64,000 bases of DNA, taken from Rhodocyclaceae bacterium (GTDB lineage Bacteria; Pseudomonadota; Gammaproteobacteria; Burkholderiales; Rhodocyclaceae). Each line of letters starts with the position of its first letter. Within the stretch, counting starts at the first letter, position 1. Of this stretch, positions 57,780 through 64,000 are shown piece after piece. The position numbers were made by a program, and so were the translations under genes. The stretch lies in assembly GCA_016702335.1 (NCBI GenBank), contig JADJEF010000020.1, forward strand, positions 434,001 through 498,000, in the 5' to 3' direction. The notes beneath the pieces are model-generated. The model worked only from the letters and a program-made list of their open reading frames with translations. It searched no databases and was not told where the DNA came from.

Positions 57780-58436
57780 TTACTCCTTCAGGCTGGCCAG
57801 AGCGTTGTCGCGAATCGCCTCGACAGTGCCCACACCGGCGATATACCGATACGTGGGTGCGCTGGCTTCGCCAGTTGCTGACCATTTCTTGTAGTAATCG
57901 ACCAAGGGCAGGGTTTGTGCGCGATACACAGCGAGGCGCTTCATGACGGTTTCGCTCTTGTCGTCTTCTCGCTGAATCAACGGTTCGCCGGTAATGTCAT
58001 CCTTGCCTTCCACCGTCGGCGGGTTGAACTTGATGTGGTAGGTTCGTCCGGAAGACAGATGCACCCGACGCCCGCTCATGCGCGCGACGATTTCCTCGTC
58101 AGCGACATCAATTTCCAGTACGTAGTCCAAGCCGATGCCGACCGCCTTGATGGCTTCAGCCTGCGGTATCGTGCGCGGAAACCCGTCGAGCAGGTAACCG
58201 TTTTTGCAGTCAGGTTCGTTCAGGCGTTCCTTGACCAGACCGATAATGATGTCGTCGGAGACTAACCCCCCCGCGTCCATTACCTTCTTCGCCTCGATAC
58301 CCAAGGGCGACCCGGCTTTGACGGCGGCGCGCAGCATGTCACCTGTTGAAATCTGCGGGATAGAGAACTGCTTGGTAATGAATGCCGCCTGGGTGCCTTT
58401 ACCGGCGCCGGGTGGGCCGAGAAGAATCAAACGCAT
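57780..58436 (-). CDS. adk: Adenylate kinase
   Basis: 218 aa: P-loop LLGPPGAGKGTQA, PQISTGDMLRAA, LLDGFPRTIPQAEA, and a LID domain (RRVHLSSGRTYHIKFNPP) without zinc cysteines. Balances ATP, ADP and AMP. Downstream of kdsB, upstream of pfkA; the group fits PPi/ATP metabolism. Confidence 0.97.
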   Translation of the reverse strand: MRLILLGPPGAGKGTQAAFITKQFSIPQISTGDMLRAAVKAGSPLGIEAKKVMDAGGLVSDDIIIGLVKERLNEPDCKNGYLLDGFPRTIPQAEAIKAVGIGLDYVLEIDVADEEIVARMSGRRVHLSSGRTYHIKFNPPTVEGKDDITGEPLIQREDDKSETVMKRLAVYRAQTLPLVDYYKKWSATGEASAPTYRYIAGVGTVEAIRDNALASLKE

Positions 58437-58557
58437 GACAACTCCTGAAATTAAAAAGGGGAAGCCAGTAAGGCTCGTCTGGAGAAGATAATCCCATTAG
58501 TGCCAGCGGTCAAACTCGAGCTTTAGTGAAACTCGTACGCCACCCGGGCGCAAAAAC

Positions 58558-59334
58558 TCAGCGCCCTGCAAACAGCTGTTGCACGCGAGCCAGATCGTCC
58601 GGCGTATCGACCCCGGGGGCCGGAGCAGTGCTTGCCTCGACCACCTGAATCGAGTGTCCGTGCCAGAGCACGCGCAATTGCTCCAGCGCCTCGATCTGCT
58701 CCAGCGGTGAGGGAGCCAATTGCTGATAGGTGCGCAAAAAACCGGCGCGGTAGGCGTAGAGTCCGATATGCCTTGCCGCGCCCAGCGAGGCTGGCAATGC
58801 AACCGGCCGCCCCGGCGCGAAGTCATCGCGGGCCCAGGGAATGGGTGCCCTTGAAAAATACAAGGCGCGACCCCTGGCATCGCTGACGACCTTGACCACG
58901 TTGGGGTTAAAAAAATCATCCGCACTGGTCAGCGCATGCGCTGCTGTGGCCATGGGCGACTCTGGAAACTCGGCCAACACCTTGGCCACACGGGCCACCA
59001 GTTCGGGGTCGATCAAGGGTTCGTCGCCCTGCACATTGACCACAATGGTGTCGTCCGGCCAACCACGCTGCGCCACCACCTCGGCCAACCGGTCGGTTCC
59101 CGACACATGATCGGCCCGTGTCATCGTGACCTTGTGTCCGCAGGCCGCTACCGCCGTCATGATACGTTCGTCGTCCGTGGCGACCCATATCTCGGCAGCA
59201 CCGCTGCGCTGCGCGGCTTCGGCCACGCGTACCACCATGGGCTTGCCGCCCAAATCGGCCAAAGGTTTTCCGGGCAGGCGGGTCGAGGCAAAGCGAGCCG
59301 GAATGACCACGCAGAAGGCTGTCTTTGACGGCAT
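58558..59334 (-). CDS. kdsB: CMP-KDO synthetase
   Basis: 258 aa: VVIPARFASTRLPGKPLADL, TRADHVSGTDRLAEV, VNVQGDEPLIDPELV, KVVSDARGRALYFSRAPIPW. Activates KDO with CTP for lipopolysaccharide inner core. In the lpxK-ycaR-kdsB cluster. Confidence 0.96.
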   Translation of the reverse strand: MPSKTAFCVVIPARFASTRLPGKPLADLGGKPMVVRVAEAAQRSGAAEIWVATDDERIMTAVAACGHKVTMTRADHVSGTDRLAEVVAQRGWPDDTIVVNVQGDEPLIDPELVARVAKVLAEFPESPMATAAHALTSADDFFNPNVVKVVSDARGRALYFSRAPIPWARDDFAPGRPVALPASLGAARHIGLYAYRAGFLRTYQQLAPSPLEQIEALEQLRVLWHGHSIQVVEASTAPAPGVDTPDDLARVQQLFAGR

Positions 59335-59343
59335 GATCGCAGC

Positions 59344-59520
59344 CTACGCTTCGTCGGCGGAAAAAGTTCGCGCTTCGTCTTCGAGCATAACCGGAATGTC
59401 GTCCTTGACCGGGTAAGCCAGGCGACAGGCTTTGCAGGCTAGTTCGGACTGGGCCTTGCGGTTTTCCAAGGGCCCCTTGCACACGGGACAGACAAGAATC
59501 TCAAGCAAGCGAGGGTCCAT
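59344..59520 (-). CDS. ycaR: Trm112/YcaR family protein
   Basis: 58 aa, MDPRLLEILVCPVCKGPLEN with two Cys pairs (CPVC, CKAC) and YPVKDDIPVMLEDEAR. Zinc-ribbon-like partner protein, always between lpxK and kdsB; exact role uncertain. Overlaps the 3' end of lpxK. Confidence 0.93.
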   Translation of the reverse strand: MDPRLLEILVCPVCKGPLENRKAQSELACKACRLAYPVKDDIPVMLEDEARTFSADEA

Positions 59521-60577
59521 GAAGCTTCTCCAGAAGACGCGCCGCCAGCACGTCGGGTTCAATAAAGCAATTTACCGGCAGAACCCAGATATCACCGGGA
59601 TACGCAGGGACAAGTGCGTTCAATTTTACGGCATCCTTTTCGGTGGTCAGAATAGGTCGGCCGTCGCTGGGCAAATCGCCGGCAGCGTAGGCGTGGTGAT
59701 CGGGGAAAGGGAGAGGATCGTGCGTGATACCGAGAGCCGTCAACTGATCAAAGAAGCGCTGCGGGTGGCCAATGCCAGCGACTGCGTGAACGCGCCCGCC
59801 GGCGAAAGCTCCGTGATCGATTGTTTCATCAGGCTTGCCCAAACGATAGATCCGCCCCGACTGCAGCCGCATGCGGTAGGTGGACACTCCGCAAGTCGGC
59901 GCTGGTGGAACGGCGATTGCGGATTCTGCCGCGTTAATAACCAGTGCATCGACGCCCGCAAGCCGTGCCACGGGTTCGCGCAGGGGGCCGGCGGGCAATA
60001 ACCAGCCATTCATGACGCCGCGCCCGTCGAACACCACCACCTCGGCATCGCGCGCCAGACGGTAGTGCTGCAAGCCATCGTCGCTGAGCAAGACATCCAC
60101 CTCGGGATGCGCCGCGAGCAGCGCTTGTGCCGCCGCCACGCGATCACGGCCTACAACGACGGGCACGCCCGTGCGCAGCGCAATCAGCAGTGGTTCGTCG
60201 CCCACCTCAGTCGCATGACTATCGAGCCTAACGGCACATACGCCATCGACGTCCCCACCGTAGCCACGGGATATCACGCCGGGGTGACGACCCAAACGAC
60301 ACAGCGCTTCGACGAGGTGAATGGTCAGGGGCGTCTTGCCCACGCCGCCCACGGTAATGTTGCCGACAATGACCACCGGCACTGGCAACCGCACCGAGCG
60401 CAACCAGCCCCAGCGATACGCCAGTCGCCGGCCCGCCGTCAGCAGGCCGAACAGCGCTGCCAGCGGCAGCAGAAGGCATGGCAAGCTGCCACGCGACTGC
60501 CAGGCGCGCAACAAACGTGATTCGAGCGCCGAGCCAGACCGGGGGCTAGCGCCCGCCTTGTGACTGCTGGGTGGCAA
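59501..60577 (-). CDS. lpxK: Tetraacyldisaccharide 4'-kinase LpxK
   Basis: Phosphorylates the lipid A precursor at the 4' position. 358 aa, N-terminal hydrophobic anchor (GSLPCLLLPLAALFGLL), P-loop GNITVGGVGKTPLTIHL, VISRGYGG, LLSDDGLQHYRLARD, FPDHHAYAA. Dispersed repeat copy 15, antisense to the gene, encodes AIAVPPAPTCGV between NAAES and STYRMRL. Its start overlaps exbD by 32 bp and its end overlaps ycaR. Confidence 0.95.
   Translation of the reverse strand: MPPSSHKAGASPRSGSALESRLLRAWQSRGSLPCLLLPLAALFGLLTAGRRLAYRWGWLRSVRLPVPVVIVGNITVGGVGKTPLTIHLVEALCRLGRHPGVISRGYGGDVDGVCAVRLDSHATEVGDEPLLIALRTGVPVVVGRDRVAAAQALLAAHPEVDVLLSDDGLQHYRLARDAEVVVFDGRGVMNGWLLPAGPLREPVARLAGVDALVINAAESAIAVPPAPTCGVSTYRMRLQSGRIYRLGKPDETIDHGAFAGGRVHAVAGIGHPQRFFDQLTALGITHDPLPFPDHHAYAAGDLPSDGRPILTTEKDAVKLNALVPAYPGDIWVLPVNCFIEPDVLAARLLEKLHGPSLA
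59888..59917 (+). repeat. 30-bp dispersed repeat, copy 15 (antisense in lpxK)
   Basis: Variable stretch TGGA. Read on the gene strand as AIAVPPAPTCGV, a loop between two LpxK domains. Confidence 0.92.
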
Positions 60578-60983
60578 AGGAGATATGACTCAAGCCCGCC
60601 TGCTGCGCCGCCTGCATAACGTCGATCACGCTCTGATGCGTGGCCTTGGCATCGGCGTTAATAACGACCACGGGAGCCTTGTCACCCTGCCCCGGTTCGC
60701 CAGCCACACGTTTGAGCACTGACACAATACTGGAGATATCAGGAGCGCCCACGGCCTGCCGATTCACCGACACCTCACCGCCAGCAGATACCGTGACATT
60801 GATTTCCTCGGGAACATCCTTGCTCTTGGCCGCATCGGCGGTCGGCAGATTGATTTCCATACCGGCAAATTTCGAGTAGCTGGTGGTGACCATCAGGAAA
60901 ATGAGGATGACCAAAAGCACGTCGATGAAAGCGATCAGGTTGATTTCGGGCTCTTCACGTACCCGTCCGCGCTGGAAATTCAT
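60546..60983 (-). CDS. exbD: ExbD/TolR-type biopolymer transport protein
   Basis: 145 aa: one membrane segment near the N-terminus with the proton-path Asp (NLIAFIDVLLVILIFLMVTT), then a periplasmic domain. Works with ExbB to energise TonB- or Tol-like systems. 12 bp after exbB and overlapping lpxK, an arrangement typical of betaproteobacteria. Confidence 0.93.
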   Translation of the reverse strand: MNFQRGRVREEPEINLIAFIDVLLVILIFLMVTTSYSKFAGMEINLPTADAAKSKDVPEEINVTVSAGGEVSVNRQAVGAPDISSIVSVLKRVAGEPGQGDKAPVVVINADAKATHQSVIDVMQAAQQAGLSHISFATQQSQGGR

Positions 60984-60995
60984 GATTTATCCGCC

Positions 60996-61601
60996 CTACT
61001 TGCGGTCGCCGTGAATGACTTCCACCAGCTTGACTGCCTGCTGCTCCATCTCGACCAGCAGTCCATCCACCAGCGCGCGGAAGTGTCGATAAAAAATCAT
61101 GCTCGGGATGGCGATGATCAGGCCGAAACCGGTGTTGTAAAGCGCCACTGAAATGCCATGCGCCAGCGCCTGCGGGTTCGTGCCGGATGAGGTAGGCGAA
61201 CCGAAAATTTCGATCATTCCCACGACGGTACCGAACAAACCCATCAGCGGAGCAATCGCCGCAATAGTGCCCAGCGTCGTCAGGTAGTGCTCGAGTTCAT
61301 GGGCCACACCACGCCCGGATTCCTCGATCGCCTCTTTCATCACCTCACGTGAGCTGCGCACATTGCGCATGCCGGCAGCCAACACCCGTCCGAGCGGCGA
61401 ATTACGCTCCAGCTTGACCAGCATTTGCTCGGTCACGCCGGTCTGGCGGAATTCAGTAACCACACTTTGCAGCAAGCCGGGCGGCACAATGCGCTTGCGC
61501 CGCAGGGCATGCAGCCGTTCAAGCACCAGGGTAACCGCGATAACCGATGCCACCAGAAGAAACCAGATTGGCCAGCCGGCCGCCTGAATAATTGACCACA
61601 T
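60996..61601 (-). CDS. exbB: ExbB/TolQ-type proton channel
   Basis: 201 aa from ATG 61601 (GGAG 8 bp upstream). Three membrane segments: AGWPIWFLLVASVIAVTLVL, IAAIAPLMGLFGTVVGMIEI and GISVALYNTGFGLIIAIPSM. The frame is open further upstream to 61739 but that part lacks family similarity. Confidence 0.94.
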   Translation of the reverse strand: MWSIIQAAGWPIWFLLVASVIAVTLVLERLHALRRKRIVPPGLLQSVVTEFRQTGVTEQMLVKLERNSPLGRVLAAGMRNVRSSREVMKEAIEESGRGVAHELEHYLTTLGTIAAIAPLMGLFGTVVGMIEIFGSPTSSGTNPQALAHGISVALYNTGFGLIIAIPSMIFYRHFRALVDGLLVEMEQQAVKLVEVIHGDRK

Positions 61602-61771
61602 GCGAATATCTCCAAAACGCCTGAGAAACCAATGGCCGCGGACTTTACTCACGCGGTGGGGGAAAGTCCATCCATGATCGTCCCAGCGCCGCCGCTTGAT
61701 CGCCGAATAGGATGGCAAATTGTCCTGCTTCTCCGCCATACGAACACAACGTGCTGCGTAAAATCAAGAAC

Positions 61772-63295
61772 ATGAGGCGCTCCGAGGCTCCTGGCTCGTC
61801 CATTGACGACCAAACCCGCACACCAGAGCAGTCTGCCGCCTATTGGTGGCGGCTGGTTTCGTCTGCAGAGGATCAGCCTGCCGGACTTGAAGCGCCGGTT
61901 CCTCGTGCGGCGATCGAGGCGCTGGCGCAGCTGGTCACTAAGGTACTCACTGAGCGCAAGACCCTTCTGTTATTGGTTCCGGACGACGAATTTCTTCCGG
62001 CCTTTTCCAGCGCTCTGGATATCAGTCTTCGCCCGCTGTGTCTGGTGCTGCCATCGGCCGACTTCGCGGCCCGGATTGCGATGCGCGCCACCCTGTCGCT
62101 CATGAAAAGTCGGCTCTCGCGCAACGGCGGTGACGAGCATGCATTGGCATGGGCTAACCAGATGGAGCGCATCAACACCCAGGCACTGGCATGGCGCGAC
62201 GCGCAAGAGTGGAACAGCAGCAACGCCCGCCGTGACTGGCCAACCACCACGCCAGACCTTTTCCCGGTGCGCATTCTTCCGGTAGCCGCCTACCGCGCCC
62301 AGGCCCGAAAGAGAGCCGACATTGCTGTTTGCTTCTGCTGCGATCCGGGCACCGATGCCGCCTTCCTCGGTGATCGCCTGCTCTACATTGGCGGCCGTAC
62401 CGCCCATGGCAAACAACACGCCCCGACTTACGCCGACGAAGCGGCGCGCCTGCGGGCTGAGCTAGCCCAATTGACGCAGGAAATCGGCGAACTGGAGTTG
62501 GAACTGGCAACAGCACAGGCTGAGATGACCGACTTCACCCACCGCTACTACCGCGTCGTCGGGCGACGCATGACTGAACTTGACGTGCTCAAAGCCAAGC
62601 TGGCGCGCCGGCAACTGGAGGCCATGCAACGACCAGACACCGCCCAACACGCCAATGAAGCGCCCGCCGTCAATCCGGCAATGCAGCAGGCGCAGGACAC
62701 GTATCGCGAATATCAGCGCCAGGCCGACCGCTCGCGCGAAGAAAGTGCGCGCTTCGAGCAGGCGCGCCGCGAAAAGGGCGAGTCCGAGAGCGCTCAGCCG
62801 TTTCGGCCGAGCAGTGAAATAAAGCGGATGTTTCGCCATCTGGCACAGCGGATTCACCCCGACCGTGCCGTCAATGAAGCCGATCGTGCGTGGCGTACGC
62901 AGTTGATGAGCGAAGCCAATCGCGCCTATCGCGCCGGCAATGCCGACGCACTCAGGGAAGTCGCGACGCTTTGGGAAGAAGGCGGTGGCCGTGGCCAAAC
63001 AAGCATCAGCACGGCCACCGGGACCAGCGCGCAGGACCTGCTGCGTCAGCAAATCGCCACCATGCGTGAGCGCTTTGAGGTGATTCGCGGCGAGTTGCAC
63101 AGCCTCTTCGGTTCGCGCCTTTATGAGTTATTTCTTGCGGCGCGGCAAATCGGTCGCTACGGGCGGGACATGCTGCAGGAACTGGCCGACAAGCTCGATA
63201 CCCAGATCAAGGATGTGCTCGCTGCGCTGCGTGCGCTGGGTGATACCGCCGATCCCTTTGGCGATTCATTCAGCGATCTGTCCGCGCCCTCGTAA
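61772..63295 (+). CDS. J-domain protein of unknown role
   Basis: 507 aa, cytoplasmic. Residues 1-230 have no clear similarity but contain CFCCDPGTDAAFLGDRLLYI. A coiled coil runs from ~230 to 360 (ELAQLTQEIGELELELATAQ). Then a J-like helical pair at ~370-425: IKRMFRHLAQRIHPDRAVNE with the HPD motif, and MSEANRAYRAGNADALREVA. The C-terminal helical tail ends acidic. It may recruit DnaK to an unknown client. Divergent from exbB; MRRSEAPG (61772) chosen as start, upstream ATG 61712 overlaps the exbB leader. Confidence 0.7.
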   Translation: MRRSEAPGSSIDDQTRTPEQSAAYWWRLVSSAEDQPAGLEAPVPRAAIEALAQLVTKVLTERKTLLLLVPDDEFLPAFSSALDISLRPLCLVLPSADFAARIAMRATLSLMKSRLSRNGGDEHALAWANQMERINTQALAWRDAQEWNSSNARRDWPTTTPDLFPVRILPVAAYRAQARKRADIAVCFCCDPGTDAAFLGDRLLYIGGRTAHGKQHAPTYADEAARLRAELAQLTQEIGELELELATAQAEMTDFTHRYYRVVGRRMTELDVLKAKLARRQLEAMQRPDTAQHANEAPAVNPAMQQAQDTYREYQRQADRSREESARFEQARREKGESESAQPFRPSSEIKRMFRHLAQRIHPDRAVNEADRAWRTQLMSEANRAYRAGNADALREVATLWEEGGGRGQTSISTATGTSAQDLLRQQIATMRERFEVIRGELHSLFGSRLYELFLAARQIGRYGRDMLQELADKLDTQIKDVLAALRALGDTADPFGDSFSDLSAPS

Positions 63296-63325
63296 AGCAG
63301 CTATCACACCAGGCAATCGGTGCTT

Positions 63326-63355
63326 TCCGCAAGTCGGCGCTGGCGAGACGGCGAT
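63326..63355 (+). repeat. 30-bp dispersed repeat, copy 16 (intergenic)
   Basis: Exact consensus, variable stretch CGAG. Lies in the 77-bp gap between the convergent J-domain gene and lexA. Confidence 0.92.
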
Positions 63356-63372
63356 TGTTGGCTTGCGACGTG

Positions 63373-63978
63373 TTACAGGTGACCACCGCCCCGGATCAAG
63401 CCCACCGCCACGCCTTCGATGACCAAAGGTTGGTGCTTGGTATCAACCAGGATAGGTTCGAAATCCCGGTTCTCGGCGATCAGATGAACGATCGCACCGC
63501 GCTTCTTGAAGCGCTTGACCGTGACCTCGTCACCCAGGCGCGCCACGACAATCTGGCCATTATTGGCTTCCGTCGTGCGATGCACCGCCAGCAGATCGCC
63601 ATCGAGAATGCCGGCCTCGATCATGGACAACCCGCGTACGCGCAACAGAAAGTCGGCGCGCGGGCTGAAGAGATCGGGATCGACGCGCACGGGGTCAAGC
63701 CGGTTTTCCACAGCAAGGATCGGGCTGCCGGCGGCTACCGTGCCGATCAGCGGCAAGCCCAGCTGTTCGACGAGCCGAATACCCCGCGCTGACCCGGGTT
63801 CCAGCGTAATCGCGCCCTTGCGTGCCAGGGCCCGCAAGTGCTCCTCGGCGGCATTGGGCGAGGCGAAGCCGAAGGCGCTGGCAATTTCGGCACGCGTCGG
63901 CGGCACGCTGAAGACCTCAAAACTATTGCGAATGAAATCAAGCACTTCTTGCTGGCGCGAGGTTAGATTGGTCGTCAT
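63373..63978 (-). CDS. lexA: LexA SOS repressor
   Basis: 201 aa. N-terminal winged HTH (LTSRQQEVLDFIRNSFEVF, PPTRAEIASAFGFASPNAAE), Ala-Gly cleavage site in GTVAAGSPI, catalytic Ser in RGLSMIEAGI and Lys in DEVTVKRFKKRG. Full-length and apparently functional. It should recognise the CTGT-N8-ACAG box in front of intI in this window. Its own promoter lies beyond the right edge. Confidence 0.97.
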   Translation of the reverse strand: MTTNLTSRQQEVLDFIRNSFEVFSVPPTRAEIASAFGFASPNAAEEHLRALARKGAITLEPGSARGIRLVEQLGLPLIGTVAAGSPILAVENRLDPVRVDPDLFSPRADFLLRVRGLSMIEAGILDGDLLAVHRTTEANNGQIVVARLGDEVTVKRFKKRGAIVHLIAENRDFEPILVDTKHQPLVIEGVAVGLIRGGGHL

Positions 63979-64000
63979 GGCGAAATACTCCGTTCGTTGC

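Noticed and set aside
197..63355. CRISPR array
   Set aside because: The 30-bp copies are kilobases apart, on both strands and in genes, with no spacers or cas genes.

Overview
The window looks like the chromosome of a GC-rich betaproteobacterium, probably of the Rhodocyclales/Nitrosomonadales type. The pointers are a Coq7-type ubiquinone hydroxylase, CNP1-like and DUF3579 proteins, the exbB-exbD-lpxK-ycaR-kdsB-adk order, yqeY-dnaG-rpoD followed by a tRNA, and a membrane pyrophosphatase next to a PPi-type phosphofructokinase. This is inferred from gene content only; no database search was made.

Layout: 1-190 holds two 78-bp direct repeats (106-bp period) that form the end of queG. 1.2-10.1 kb is housekeeping: tsaE-amiC, then ribF-ileS-lspA-fkpB-ispH with overlapping or tightly packed genes, then a CBS/CNNM transporter-like protein. 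10.2-16.4 kb carries a hybrid histidine kinase and the error-prone polymerase dnaE2. 16.4-22.3 kb is a decayed chromosomal integron and mobile-DNA graveyard. It holds a frameshifted integron integrase behind a strong LexA box, attC sites, BrnT/BrnA-type toxin-antitoxin cassettes, a reversed cassette, two relics of a group II intron sitting in attC boxes, a truncated IS91-associated integrase, other fragments, and two tRNA-Lys genes. 22.4-29.6 kb is tRNA(CAT)-rpoD-dnaG-yqeY, osmC, coq7, a CNP1-like gene and rppH. 29.7-33.6 kb is a PadR-controlled operon with a frameshifted 2,4-dienoyl-CoA reductase. 33.7-37.3 kb is a phosphonate-type ABC transporter with a phosphoesterase. 37.4-42.3 kb is a tetR-adaptor-RND efflux operon. 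42.3-49.7 kb has a methyltransferase, a cyclase-hemerythrin fusion, a Pat-like acyltransferase, DUF3579, rpsT and murJ. 49.7-58.4 kb has gamma-glutamyltransferase, frameshifted hppA, pfp, a SPOR protein, a second phosphofructokinase and adk. 58.5-64 kb has kdsB-ycaR-lpxK-exbD-exbB, a J-domain protein and lexA.

The most unusual feature is a 30-bp dispersed repeat. Its core is AAGTCGGCGCTGG, with TCCGC before it and ACGGCGAT after a 4-nt variable stretch. I find 16 copies, on both strands. Thirteen lie inside or at the ends of protein-coding genes, including essential ones (ribF, ileS, ispH, lpxK), always keeping the frame open or supplying the end of the protein. Nine of the thirteen are read in one frame (Q-V-G-A-G). 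It behaves like a protein-coding insertion element of the kind known in Rickettsia, or possibly an uptake-signal-like sequence.

A second theme is SOS. The integron integrase has a near-perfect LexA operator, dnaE2 follows it 18 bp downstream on the same strand without adjacent imuA/imuB, and lexA itself closes the window.
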